Assembly (NCBI RefSeq): GCF_025961315.1
Contig: NZ_JAOQNK010000001.1
Location: 5,332,001 to 5,396,000 of the forward strand
From: Sphingobacterium kitahiroshimense
GTDB lineage: Bacteria > Bacteroidota > Bacteroidia > Sphingobacteriales > Sphingobacteriaceae
Reading direction: 5' to 3'
Length of the DNA stretch: 64,000 bases
Position 1 is the first letter of the stretch. Every line of letters begins with the position of its first letter. A program made the position numbers and the translations under genes. Below the pieces are notes generated by a model. That model did not search any database, was not told where the DNA came from, and saw nothing but the letters and a program-made list of their open reading frames with translations. Positions 8,345-17,852 of this stretch are shown here, piece after piece.

Positions 8345-9484
8345 TTAATCTTTTTTTGACTTTGCAAATCGTTTTGCTAGGTAATTTCTAACAGGAATAT
8401 CATATAATTTTAAACAGATATAAGCCAAAATAATACTTCCTATGACTACAGCTGCCGCGCCAGGTAAGGATTGCTCGAAAGTGAGTTTATTATTTTTTAC
8501 CCAGGCATAGTAAAGATAAATAAAAGGATAATGTACAGTATATAATGGGTAAGAAATGTCTCCTAAGAATCGACATAATCGAGTTGTATATTTATCTGTG
8601 CTTTTGCCTGAAGCGCCTAGATAGACAAGAATAGGGAATATTACTACGCAACAAATGGTGTCATATAGCCCATTTATCCATAAGTGCTCTGCTCCACCTA
8701 GGCGGGGTAGGGCTAATAGGGTGACTATAGTGATACTGCATATCCAAAAGGCTCCCTTAATATTAGCGGGTCTGAAAATTCGGGAGAGCAATAAGCCGGC
8801 AGAGAAAGAAAATAGAACGCGTAAAAATCCTGCTGTAAATTCTATTTCAGTTAACGAGAAACCGGCACAAATGTCCCCATACGGTCCTGCAATGGCAAAT
8901 GTTGCTAAACCACAACCTGCAATAAAAACTAATAATGCTAGAATCTTGGTTGAAAATTTTCGCATAATTAAGGCATAAAGAATATTTCCAATATATTCAA
9001 AGAATAATGACCAGCTCGGTCCGTTTAGCGGAAACATCTCACCTAGACCCCTAACTTCATGTCCCGGCATGGCCGGAATAAGTAATGCATTTAATAATGT
9101 TGCTCCAAGTAAAGCCATTACAGTTACGGATGATACATCCCATACTGAACATCCTTGAAAGTAAAACATAATTGCACCTATAACAGCTCCCATTACAACC
9201 ATCGGGTGTAGCCGTATGATTCTGCGTCTGATAAAATCTTTTGTAGACATTTTTGACCAGCGATCATCATAAGCATAACCGATAACAAATCAAGATAAAA
9301 TGAAGAAAAAATCAACAGCTAGGTAACCATGATTGATACGTTGATCCAAATGACTGGTCGCAAATGCTTCAAAAATGTGAAAACATACCACAGTAATTGC
9401 TGCTACACCCCGAAGTCCATCCAGTACGTTGTAATGTGGTTTATTAAGATCGTGTGTGAGCGAATTGGTTTGTGTGTTTAGCAT
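8345..9484 (-). pseudogene. Acyltransferase-3 family gene interrupted by one in-frame TGA
   Basis: Read from the ATG at 9484, the frame encodes a membrane O-acyltransferase of about 379 residues. It begins with the family start (LDGLRGVAAITVVCFHIFEA, with the catalytic His) and runs to DFFFILS. Then comes TGA at 9292-9290, and the same frame continues FVIGYAYDDRW and on through ten or so membrane helices to a normal C-terminus. The family consensus here is FFxLSGFVI, so the stop sits where Gly is expected; a single GGA-to-TGA change explains it. No other lesion is visible, so the mutation looks recent. A sequencing error or reinitiation at the Met at 9250 are alternatives, but reinitiation would lose the catalytic His. 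Confidence 0.85.
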
Positions 9485-9686
9485 GCAGACAAATTTGATT
9501 AGTAGTATATTTTTATTGAATAGCCAAAAGACCGTGAATATAGGAATTAATTACAGTTTTTGAAATAATTATGATCTTAAAAAATGGAAATTTCTTTCAA
9601 TTTTCGTAATATTTTTGCTATTATTATAGTTATTAGATTCATTAGTTGTAATTTGCTCAATATTTATGCAATTATAATACCTTACA

Positions 9687-12368
9687 ATGAAAAGGAAACT
9701 AAACCTATTATTTCTCTTTCCTATATTATTGGGATTTACCAATAATATTGAAAAGCCAGTACATCAAAAAGTAAAAAATGAAAATGTACATTATTCAACG
9801 ACAGCTACATTACATGCTCAGGATAGCTTAAAAACTTTATCAGGAGCTCCGGCAGACCTGATTATGACCTCTTTTACAGCTGCGGATCTTACTCCTAGTC
9901 CAGCTTGTTTAGCTGTGGCGCCTACGGGTGAAGTTTACGTTGGGGTTGATATGATCGGATCTTTAGGAAAAGATATGGGTAAAGGGTTTATCCGCAGATT
10001 TGTTGACACGGACAACGACGGGAAAATGGATAAGCATACTGATTTTGCACGTGTTGATAATCCCCGTGGTATTTTTGTTTTAGGTGATCAAGTTTTCGTT
10101 TTGCATACGACGTTTGATGCATCGACTGGAAAAGCAACAGGAATGGATTTAGTTGTATTTGAAGATAAAAATCAAGATGGGGTTGCGGATGGGGTAGCTA
10201 AACCACTTATAGTGGGTCTAAGTAATACCAAATATATTCAAGAGCGTGGTACGGATCATGCTACTAATGGAATAAGGATGGGTATTGATGGTTGGATGTA
10301 TATTGCAGTTGGTGATTTTGGATTTCATAATGCAACAGGTACAGATGGCAAGAAATTGACCATGCTGGGGGGAGGAATTTTACGTGTGCGTCCTGATGGA
10401 AAAGAAATGGAAATATATACACATGGATTACGTAATATCTATGATGTCGCTATTGATCCATATATGAATATCTTTACCCGTGATAATACCAATGATGGTG
10501 GCGGTTGGGACATTCGTTTTTCGCATCAGATTCAATCTGGAGAGTACGGCTATCCTTTGTTATTCCAAAATTTTACAGAAGAGATTATTCCTGCTTTGGC
10601 CATGTTAGGTGGTGGATCGGGTACAGGATCTTTATATATGGACGAGGATACTTGGCCTGAAAAATATAATAAGGTACCGATGATGGCGGATTGGGGCAGA
10701 AGTTTCTTATATATGCATCATGTTACACCAGATGGACCAAGTTTTACACAAAAAGAAGAAGAATTTATCCAATTGCCACAAATTACAGATTTAGATGTGG
10801 ATGGTTCCGGCAGGTTATATCTAGCAGCTTGGGATGGAGCTGGTTACTCAGGTAACCCGGATAAAGGTTATGTTGCGCGCGTAGTACCAAAAGGATGGAC
10901 ATACAAAGCTTTTCCTAATACGAAGAAAGCATCTATTGGCGAGTTAACTAATCTTTTGAAATCGGGTAGTGCAACAACTAGGCTTTACGCGTCACAAGAA
11001 CTTGTTTCCAGATCATCAGATGAAGCAACAGCAGCTGCTATTAGTATTGCTAAAGACAAGAGTTTAGGGCTCAGTGCTCGTGTTGCCGCAATATATACTT
11101 ATGCACAGTTGGCAAAGGAAAAAGCAATTCCGGTTTTGGTTGAACTTACAAAGGAGGATCAGATCCGTGAATTTGCGTTACGTGCTTTGGCTGACCGTAT
11201 GGGATCATTAGAGCAAGTGCCAATTGATCCATTCATTGATGGATTGAAAGATGCTTCCGTACGTGTACAAACGGCTTCAATGGTTGGTTTGGGTCGCTTG
11301 GGCCGAGTAGAAGCTGCTAATGCATTATTGCAGACAAAGGTGCCGGCATCTTTTGTTGCTCCCGCTAAAGGAGTGGAGGGGCCACACGATAAACCTAATG
11401 CCGCCATTATACCTGCACATCTAGCGGTTAAAGCGTTAGTTCGCTTAAATGCAGTTAATGCAAGTGTAGGTTTTTTGGGAACAGAAAATCCTGATCTAGC
11501 TTTATGGGCTATGCGTTATATGCACGATGCCAGAGCAGTTGATGGCTTAATCGCTGCTTATGGAAAATCAAAAGATCAAAAATTTAAAGATAAGATTCTA
11601 GTAACCTTAGCTCGCTTATATAAGAAAGAAGATGCTTATGATGCTTCGTGGTGGTGGGGAACTCGTCCTGATTCGCACGGGCCATACTATAAAGGAGTTG
11701 TTTGGGAATCTTCACCGGTCATTGAGAAATTCCTGAAGGCAGAGAGCGTAAAAGCTGGAGCGACGAAAAAACAATTTTTTTCGGATCTGAATGAGAAATT
11801 CCGTATGGAAATTGCTTCTTTTAATGTTGCTAAGAAAGAGGTTGCTGTAAAAGAAGTTAAGGAGAAAAAAGTTGATTTAGAAAAAATCAAAAACCAAAAA
11901 GGGCAAGTAGGAAAAACATCCATTGAGGATATTATGTTAGCATTAGCTAAAATAAAAGGTGATCCGGTAAAAGGAAAAGCGCTATTTACAAAACAAGGAT
12001 GTTTTGCATGTCATAGTCTTAGTAAAAGTGAAACGATGAAAGGACCATTTATGGGACAAATTGGTGCAATCATGAATCGTGAACAAATTGCCGAATCAAT
12101 TTTAAAACCAAATGCTTCAATTTCTCAAGGATTTGCAACAGTTTTGATCAGCACTAAAGACAAAAAGAGTTTTATGGGTTTTGTGACACAGGAAACTGCT
12201 GATAAAGTTGTATTGAGAGATATTGCTGGATCTGTTACGACAATCAAAAAAGCTAATATTGCAAAACGTACGGAAATGGGTAACTCGATGATGCCCGCTG
12301 GATTGGCAAATTCATTAACAGTTGAAGAATTTGCTTCACTAGTTGCGTTTCTAGCAAAACAAAAATAA
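9687..12368 (+). CDS. Secreted beta-propeller/HEAT/cytochrome c protein (PVC-type heme-binding)
   Basis: 893 residues with an N-terminal signal peptide (KRKLNLLFLFPILLGF). Residues of about 55-395 form a sorbosone/glucose-dehydrogenase-like propeller (DTDNDGKMDKHTDFA, GVADGVAKPLIVGL, NGIRMGIDGWMYIAVGDFG, THGLRNIYDVAIDP, FTRDNTNDGGGWDIRFSH). Residues of about 410-640 are alpha-helical HEAT-like repeats. The last 150 residues are a c-type cytochrome domain with a CFACH heme site at Cys772, Cys775 and His776. This architecture is widespread in Bacteroidota and Planctomycetes and suggests periplasmic oxidation of a sugar or alcohol, with electrons passed to the C-terminal heme. The substrate is not known. 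It appears to be a single-gene unit with its own terminator. Confidence 0.85.
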   Translation: MKRKLNLLFLFPILLGFTNNIEKPVHQKVKNENVHYSTTATLHAQDSLKTLSGAPADLIMTSFTAADLTPSPACLAVAPTGEVYVGVDMIGSLGKDMGKGFIRRFVDTDNDGKMDKHTDFARVDNPRGIFVLGDQVFVLHTTFDASTGKATGMDLVVFEDKNQDGVADGVAKPLIVGLSNTKYIQERGTDHATNGIRMGIDGWMYIAVGDFGFHNATGTDGKKLTMLGGGILRVRPDGKEMEIYTHGLRNIYDVAIDPYMNIFTRDNTNDGGGWDIRFSHQIQSGEYGYPLLFQNFTEEIIPALAMLGGGSGTGSLYMDEDTWPEKYNKVPMMADWGRSFLYMHHVTPDGPSFTQKEEEFIQLPQITDLDVDGSGRLYLAAWDGAGYSGNPDKGYVARVVPKGWTYKAFPNTKKASIGELTNLLKSGSATTRLYASQELVSRSSDEATAAAISIAKDKSLGLSARVAAIYTYAQLAKEKAIPVLVELTKEDQIREFALRALADRMGSLEQVPIDPFIDGLKDASVRVQTASMVGLGRLGRVEAANALLQTKVPASFVAPAKGVEGPHDKPNAAIIPAHLAVKALVRLNAVNASVGFLGTENPDLALWAMRYMHDARAVDGLIAAYGKSKDQKFKDKILVTLARLYKKEDAYDASWWWGTRPDSHGPYYKGVVWESSPVIEKFLKAESVKAGATKKQFFSDLNEKFRMEIASFNVAKKEVAVKEVKEKKVDLEKIKNQKGQVGKTSIEDIMLALAKIKGDPVKGKALFTKQGCFACHSLSKSETMKGPFMGQIGAIMNREQIAESILKPNASISQGFATVLISTKDKKSFMGFVTQETADKVVLRDIAGSVTTIKKANIAKRTEMGNSMMPAGLANSLTVEEFASLVAFLAKQK

Positions 12369-12393
12369 GAAGTCTTAACATTTATATCATTAG

Positions 12394-12427
12394 AGGCCGT
12401 CAGCTACATTTAAGTTGGCGGCCTTTT
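12394..12427 (+). terminator. Rho-independent terminator of the cytochrome/propeller gene
   Basis: AGGCCGTCA and TTGGCGGCCT pair with one G-U over a loop of about 12 bases, followed by TTTTT. It lies 25 bases after the stop codon. Confidence 0.75.
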
Positions 12428-12806
12428 TATGTTTCTTGTCAGCCTAATGATAAATTATTTATGGATATCTTTTGCTATAATAATCGAAAAGAAAATTGAT
12501 CTTTGATTTGGACTTGACAAAATAATATAAAATAGATAATTTAACATATAGAAAAAGATTCATGATTTTTAACGGATCGTTTTTTTATAATTTGCTCGGG
12601 ATTATAGTCTACAGCTACTTAGACTAATCGAGAAGAGTAAAAAACAAACAAACTTAAAGCCGTTCTGTGTTGTTATATAATAAAAATATGTTCGGTCAAA
12701 GACAGCTTATGAGTTGTACTTGTGGAACTATTTTGTTGAATAATATAATATATAACAGGTTTTTGAGGTTATATCATTGAGTATCATTTTTTTAATTAAA
12801 TTGAGT
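12428..12806. other. Non-coding spacer
   Basis: About 380 AT-rich bases between the terminator and the next gene. I see no convincing ORF or repeat. Confidence 0.4.
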
Positions 12807-13328
12807 ATGGGAATACGTTTTTATGTCTGTATTTTTTTCGTGGTAAGCTCGATCACATGTTTTGGTCAAATCAATATTGATAAGATGCGCTCAGATTATG
12901 CTTTAGCTGTAAAAGATAAAAAGCTCTGTGAAACGAATCTTAAAATCTTAGATGAGGGAGCAAATACAGTAACCGAAAAAGGATATCTTGCCGCATATGA
13001 GATTCTTTGGGCAAAACATAAAAACAATCCATTTACCAAATTAAGCCAGTTTAAGAAGGGTAAAAACTTATTAGAATCTGTTATTGTCAAACAAAAAGAC
13101 AATATCGATCTGCGTTTTATCCGTTGGTCTGTGCAAACCCATGCACCCTCATTTCTCAATTATAGTAAAGATCGAATAGATGATAAAGAGTTTTTGGTGC
13201 ATAATCTAAAAAAACTACCGAGTCAGGAAGGAAAAAAAATAATTTATAAATATCTGAGCGAAGCCAACAGCTATCTTAAGGGAGATCATGCATTCTCAAA
13301 AGCTGAGCTTGCTGAACTTTCAAAATAG
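12807..13328 (+). CDS. Secreted hypothetical protein
   Basis: 173 residues. The start GIRFYVCIFFVVSSITCFGQ is a clear signal peptide ending in FGQ, a common Bacteroidota cleavage site, so the ATG at 12807 is preferred over the TTG at 12777. The mature part is helical and Lys-rich (MRSDYALAVKDKKLCETN, EKGYLAAYEILWAKHKNN, IRWSVQTHAPSFLNYSKD). The pattern resembles short periplasmic helical proteins seen in this phylum, but I do not recognise a named family. No operon partner is apparent. Confidence 0.7.
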   Translation: MGIRFYVCIFFVVSSITCFGQINIDKMRSDYALAVKDKKLCETNLKILDEGANTVTEKGYLAAYEILWAKHKNNPFTKLSQFKKGKNLLESVIVKQKDNIDLRFIRWSVQTHAPSFLNYSKDRIDDKEFLVHNLKKLPSQEGKKIIYKYLSEANSYLKGDHAFSKAELAELSK

Positions 13329-13850
13329 TAGCTTAATTTTATAAATGGTTCCGTATAGTTTGTAAGAAAGATTACTTACTATTTTAATTTCTTGTTTTTA
13401 GAACATACTTTAATAGTTATTGAATGTTTTAAAAATGAGATTTTTTTTTTGATTCTTACTTCTGCAATTACTTGTTTTTTATTTTTGAAATTAATTAAAT
13501 GATCTGGACATGTAGTCTATCTAGGTATAGCTCTATAAAATTATTTCTATCCTTTTTGGTTTATATAAATAATTTTTTAAGAGATTAAGTTGAATTATAA
13601 AGGTTAAGCTGATCACCATACTTACTATATAGGAATGATTAATTTCCTATCCTAACAAATAGAAACCCCTGTAATCCGACAGAATATCGATTTCAATGTA
13701 TTGCAATAAATTGTTTAAATAATTATCGTACTTATTCACTACAGCTGTAAGTACCCGAATTTATATAATTTACGAAAATTGAGAAGATTGAAGTCTAAAG
13801 TATTTGCATTATCAATGAAGTCTAGAATAATCTAATGCATCTTGTAATGA
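13329..13850. other. Non-coding, very AT-rich spacer
   Basis: More than 500 bases between convergent genes. Apart from the strong hairpin immediately to its right I find no gene, no repeat of note and no RNA gene. Confidence 0.4.
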
Positions 13851-13897
13851 TTAATGGGCAAGAACTAAGTGAAGTTTACTTAGTTCTTGCCCATTAA
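13851..13897 (-). terminator. Perfect 20-bp hairpin, probable terminator of the glycosyltransferase gene
   Basis: Arms TTAATGGGCAAGAACTAAGT (13851-13870) and ACTTAGTTCTTGCCCATTAA (13878-13897) are perfect complements with a 7-base loop. It begins 49 bases beyond the stop of the minus-strand glycosyltransferase. There is no clear T run on either side, so it may work as a processing or stability element instead. Confidence 0.5.
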
Positions 13898-13946
13898 GTG
13901 CATTTATATTTACTGTAACTAATACATGGAAGTATTATACGTTAAA

Positions 13947-15392
13947 TTATCCTCTGGTTAACCAACCACTTCTTCCCGCAGTTGCAATTGCATAAGGTGT
14001 GATCCAGAATAGTGAAAGTGCGTAAAAAATACTATATGTATATGCCCAGATTGCTTCCTTCTTATTATCACTTTTTGAAGCAAAAAAGAATGCTTGGACG
14101 CTTGAAAAAATCAATATACCGACAAAAGTAGCACTCAGAAACATTAGTGGATAATGAAATATTGTCCATAGCATTAATACAAGCAAAGGATAAGAAAGTA
14201 AGACTTTTTTCCACTGCATAAGCAATAAGATACGCGTACCCAATTTTTTACCTTCTCGGAAGTTGGTAAAAGCAAAACGGCTCATCATGATGTTTTCGCG
14301 TACATTACTTCTCTCCCAACGGATATACATTTTATATAGATTTTTGTATCGTACAGGAGTATCAGTATATACATAAGCATTGGACTGAAATAGTACGTGA
14401 TATCCTTGTTTTAGAATCATATTTGTCATAGCACGATCTTCCCCAATATCTGATGGTTGATCCATAAAGGTCTGGTTAATCCAATCTTCAAGACAATTCA
14501 TGACCGATTCTTTTCTGTATGCAGATAAGGCTCCAGGTGTACACATTACTGAACCTAATACACTTTGTGCAGAGCGTACAAATTCAAAACTAAATATAAA
14601 ACTAACACTGAGCATACGTGGAATAATTGCTTTCTTATTGTTTAAAACACGTACATTTCCTGCAACTGCTCCACAATTCTCATTTTTTACAAAAGGAGAA
14701 ACCATATTACGCAAAGTGTCTTTTTTTACAATAGAATCACTATCAACTGTAATAAATACATCGCCTTTTCCTAATTTGAATCCACGATATAATGCATGTC
14801 GTTTACCCATATTCTTAGGTTGCTTATAGATTTCCACACGGTCACCCAATTCTGCTTTGGCACGCTGTATCCAGGTAAACGTATCATCTTTACTTCCATC
14901 ATCAATAGCAATTATCTGAAGTTTCTTTTCTGGGTAATCACTATTAGCGAGACTGTGTAAGGTATCATATACCAGATGACCTTCATTATATGCGGGTACT
15001 ATAATGGTACATGAAGGCAGCTCCTCATTTGAAACCGAAGCTATCGGTTTATACTTCATATGTAAAACAATTAGATAAACTAAAAAGCTTACGCTAGTTA
15101 AAAGTAAAAAAATACCAAATCCAACAAGCAATGTTCCACCTATACTGTTTAATCGTTCAAATCTTAATGCTTCAAATTCTGTTTGAAGCATATACAAACC
15201 GAAAACCGATGTTAGTAAGATCAAAAATGTAAAGCCCCAAATGCTATATTCTTTGAGACCATATTGCATTGTTTTACGTAACAAATTATTTTTTTGTTGT
15301 TTCGATTCCAGCTCTTTTGAATTAAATACTGCTGGCTTGACTTGCATCTTAACCTCCGATGAGGGAGTGAGAACTTCTTCCATGTAATTCAT
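13947..15392 (-). CDS. Processive membrane glycosyltransferase, family 2 (NodC/hyaluronan/PgaC type)
   Basis: 481 residues. Two N-terminal membrane helices (about 50-70 and 87-112) precede a GT-A catalytic domain: CTIIVPAYNEG, DDGS near 164, DSDS near 217 (metal and nucleotide-sugar binding), GED near 318 (catalytic base) and RWERS near 358 in place of the QxxRW product-binding motif. Two or three further helices follow. It is expected to polymerise a beta-linked sugar such as GlcNAc at the inner membrane and extrude it. No partner genes for export or modification are nearby, so the polymer cannot be assigned. A strong hairpin follows the gene, and a dyad lies 270 bases upstream of it. Confidence 0.87.
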   Translation of the reverse strand: MNYMEEVLTPSSEVKMQVKPAVFNSKELESKQQKNNLLRKTMQYGLKEYSIWGFTFLILLTSVFGLYMLQTEFEALRFERLNSIGGTLLVGFGIFLLLTSVSFLVYLIVLHMKYKPIASVSNEELPSCTIIVPAYNEGHLVYDTLHSLANSDYPEKKLQIIAIDDGSKDDTFTWIQRAKAELGDRVEIYKQPKNMGKRHALYRGFKLGKGDVFITVDSDSIVKKDTLRNMVSPFVKNENCGAVAGNVRVLNNKKAIIPRMLSVSFIFSFEFVRSAQSVLGSVMCTPGALSAYRKESVMNCLEDWINQTFMDQPSDIGEDRAMTNMILKQGYHVLFQSNAYVYTDTPVRYKNLYKMYIRWERSNVRENIMMSRFAFTNFREGKKLGTRILLLMQWKKVLLSYPLLVLMLWTIFHYPLMFLSATFVGILIFSSVQAFFFASKSDNKKEAIWAYTYSIFYALSLFWITPYAIATAGRSGWLTRG

Positions 15393-16144
15393 ATTCTTCT
15401 TTATTATGAGTGTGGGCTAATGCATTTGATTTTGCTATCAAATGATAAACTATCTTTTGTAATAAGAATATTACGATTGACTATTTACAAAACACATGCC
15501 CTAATAACCATTTAAAAAATATGTTAATTGCTGATTGTAACAAACTTGATATAATTATTGGTATCATAAACAACTGATTTATAGTGGTGTTATCGTCGTT
15601 TTTTGATGCTTTGGTATACTTGTTAAATATCTGTTAGATAATTAGATATTTAAGGTTTTTTAACATTTCGGACATGTTGTCCTATGTTATTTATTCTTTT
15701 TTGTTGTCACTTGAAGACAGTAAATAACCAAAATTATCTCATTGGCTGATGATTTACTGTTACCATCTGGAAAATTAAGCAACTAAATTTGTACAGAAGT
15801 TATGATAGGGTCTATGTTAAAATTTTGGCACTAATTATTCAATTAAGGTTGAATTTAATTTCTTGGAGTATATGCGTAAATCCAAATCTTGCTCGAAGGA
15901 TGATAGATTATAAATAATTCAATTATACAATGATGAAGCTTAAATATTTTACCCTTGATTTTGTCTATCCGCTATAATAACGATTTGCTTATTAAAAGTA
16001 AGTATATCGACCTCCAGAGGTGTGATGTTGCTTTTAATATAGTGGAGAATTCTAATATCTAAAAATAATATGCTAATATTTTTAGATATAATAAATTATA
16101 GTTATATTAGTGCTATTAATATTAGTATACTTTATAGTTTGATT
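15393..16144. other. Long divergent intergenic region
   Basis: About 750 AT-rich bases between the glycosyltransferase (-) and a tiny Cys-rich gene (+). It contains the dyad at 15661-15689 and a TAAATTTG promoter-like box at 15784-15791 on the plus strand. No ORF of substance is present. Confidence 0.4.
15661..15689. promoter_or_regulatory. Nested dyad, possible operator
   Basis: TAACAT (15661-15666) pairs with ATGTTA (15684-15689). Inside it, GGACA (15670-15674) pairs with TGTCC (15678-15682) around TGT. A 29-bp element with two nested inverted repeats, 270 bases upstream of the glycosyltransferase start, suggests a dimeric regulator site or a small hairpin. Confidence 0.35.
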
Positions 16145-16282
16145 ATGGAAAAGAAACCAGCTTGCTGTCCGCTTTGTGGTGCTCGCACAGAATGGATTAC
16201 CGAATTTATGAATGCGTCTTATGTACAGATTCATACTTGCTTAGATATTCACTGCTGTTATGGATTTTTAGTAAAGGAATAA
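16145..16282 (+). CDS. Small cysteine-rich (zinc-ribbon-like) protein
   Basis: 45 residues starting EKKPACCPLCGARTEWITEF. It has a CCPLC knuckle near the start and a second cluster, HTCLDIHCC, near the end, enough Cys/His ligands for one zinc. The longer reading from 16070 adds a hydrophobic Ile-rich stretch that looks non-coding, so I use the ATG at 16145. No RBS is obvious, as is normal for the phylum. The function is unknown. Tiny zinc-ribbon proteins of this kind can bind nucleic acid or a protein partner, but nothing here shows which. Confidence 0.55.
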   Translation: MEKKPACCPLCGARTEWITEFMNASYVQIHTCLDIHCCYGFLVKE

Positions 16283-16633
16283 TGAGCGGGTGTGAAAAAT
16301 TGATATATTGAAAGGGTGTTTACTTCTTTTTTATGTATAAGTAGTGCTTAAAGGAGTTAGTCTTGCATGGCTAATTGGTCGTGAATTTGTTATACAGTTT
16401 ACGAAATAAATTGCAGATCCCTAAGTCTGTGGAGAAAGGCTATTCAGAAAAAGATTCCGGTAAGGTGTAGTAATATCATGCGGGTAAGAATATTTATTCT
16501 TTTTCCCTGCTTATATGAGGGAAAAAGAATGTGTATAGTATGAGGTTTAATATGAAATCAACATATTGAGATGGGGTGTTATTTCATTGAAACAACTAGG
16601 CCTTTCTACCTCGTCTATAGGATTTTGCTTACT
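16283..16633. other. Spacer with a perfect 13-bp hairpin at 16496-16530
   Basis: No gene is seen. ATTCTTTTTCCCT (16496-16508) and AGGGAAAAAGAAT (16518-16530) are perfect complements with a 9-base loop. It lies about 100 bases beyond the minus-strand gene that ends at 16634 and may terminate it, although no T run follows the stem. Confidence 0.45.
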
Positions 16634-16825
16634 TTATTTTTCAGATTGCTTTTTAGGTTTTTTTACAAGGATGTATATTGAGAATGCAAAGACGGTGAAA
16701 TAGACAGCTGCTAATGCGGGTTTCTCAAATGTAAAATTTTCAAAGTCGAACTGTTTAAATAGGGTCACTCCGAGTATAATAGCGATAATGCTAAATACAA
16801 ATAATATTAATTTTCTGTTGTCCAT
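16634..16825 (-). CDS. Small membrane protein
   Basis: 63 residues with two hydrophobic helices (about 5-22 and 36-54) and a Lys-rich cytoplasmic tail ending KKPKKQSEK. It follows the DUF3667 gene by 4 bases on the same strand and is therefore almost certainly co-transcribed with it. I recognise no family, and function is unknown. Confidence 0.65.
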   Translation of the reverse strand: MDNRKLILFVFSIIAIILGVTLFKQFDFENFTFEKPALAAVYFTVFAFSIYILVKKPKKQSEK

Positions 16826-16829
16826 ATTT

Positions 16830-17546
16830 TTAATGTTTTATAAGTAAGTCGATTAGTGTTCCTATTGTTAATGCAATTGTTACAGAAGTTAATATTCCTA
16901 ACACGAATGCGGCGAATGCTTTTAAATAATTTATAGTCTTCTTTTTGTCAAAGAAATGACCAATAGCCCAACTACAATAGGCAATACCAATCATACCTCC
17001 AAATTGCATTAAGTCAATTTGTATCAAACCATATAAGCAAGCAAAAAATGCATATATAAGCATCTCTATACCTGTAACAAAGCATAGTAATATTAAAATT
17101 TCAAAAAAATTATAGTCATATTTTTTGAAAAATATTTTAACCCAAAAAGCAGTAAATACTCCCAGTATGATGTTGGCATAGCCATAGTGACTTTGTACCC
17201 AGCTGAAAATTCTGCCTGTGGTGGTTGTTGAGATTCCGTCATATTTTACATAACCTTCCTCAATATGGAAAAATCCGTTAACAACTGTATATAGAAGGGA
17301 AGTGATGATGATAAAAATAATAGGTTTTACAAGTCGAGCTCTATTTTCTGAAATATAACGTCTCACATTGTCCCCAGGGCTAGTTATTAATTCCTTGATG
17401 GTATATAGGATACCTCTTTCAAAATGTAATACATGTTCGATCTCGTGTGCAATATAATGCCCATCTATTCTCTTTAGTTTTGAAGGTTGTCCGCAGTTTG
17501 AACAGTAATTCTGATATACTTCGTTGTTGCAACTTTTACAATTCAT
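16830..17546 (-). CDS. DUF3667 zinc-ribbon membrane protein
   Basis: 238 residues. The N-terminus is a zinc ribbon with two CxxC knuckles (CKSCNNEVYQNYCSNCGQ), followed by the family segment HYIAHEIEHVLHFERGI and TIKELITSPGDNVRRYI, then about five hydrophobic helices. This is the DUF3667 arrangement common in Bacteroidota. The biochemical role is not established. It is the first gene of a two-gene unit with the small membrane protein 4 bases downstream. Confidence 0.82.
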   Translation of the reverse strand: MNCKSCNNEVYQNYCSNCGQPSKLKRIDGHYIAHEIEHVLHFERGILYTIKELITSPGDNVRRYISENRARLVKPIIFIIITSLLYTVVNGFFHIEEGYVKYDGISTTTTGRIFSWVQSHYGYANIILGVFTAFWVKIFFKKYDYNFFEILILLCFVTGIEMLIYAFFACLYGLIQIDLMQFGGMIGIAYCSWAIGHFFDKKKTINYLKAFAAFVLGILTSVTIALTIGTLIDLLIKH

Positions 17547-17852
17547 CTCTCTTCATTTAATAATTTGGCTAGTATTTATTTACAAATGGTTAGATCGGTA
17601 GCAACTTCCATTTTTAATATAAATATTGAAATGTATATGGATGAAACAGTTTGTCATTATCCATGAGTCAAATGTATTAAGTTTAATTGTTAGTACGCAT
17701 CGATCCTATTAAATCTACACTTTTGTGTAGGATTAAAATCAATACTCATTTTGCAATCAAATTGAATATACAGAAGCTAAGTATTGCATGATATTGCGAA
17801 ATTGGTTGCTTAATTTTTATAATTGATGAGCATAAGTGCATCTTACTATGAA
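17547..17852. other. Intergenic spacer with a small inverted repeat
   Basis: AATCTACAC (17712-17720), loop TTTT, GTGTAGGATT (17725-17734) forms a 9-bp stem with one bulge, about 120 bases beyond the LuxR gene on its own strand. It could be a weak terminator for that gene or a regulator site for DUF3667. Nothing else is seen. Confidence 0.35.

Noticed and set aside
9290..9292. TGA in the acyltransferase as a selenocysteine or programmed read-through codon
   Set aside because: The family has Gly here, no SECIS-like hairpin is apparent after it, and a single GGA to TGA change is simpler.
16010..16022. Palindrome ACCTC-CA-GAGGT near 16.0 kb
   Set aside because: Only 5 bp per arm with a 2-base centre and no relation to a promoter; expected by chance.
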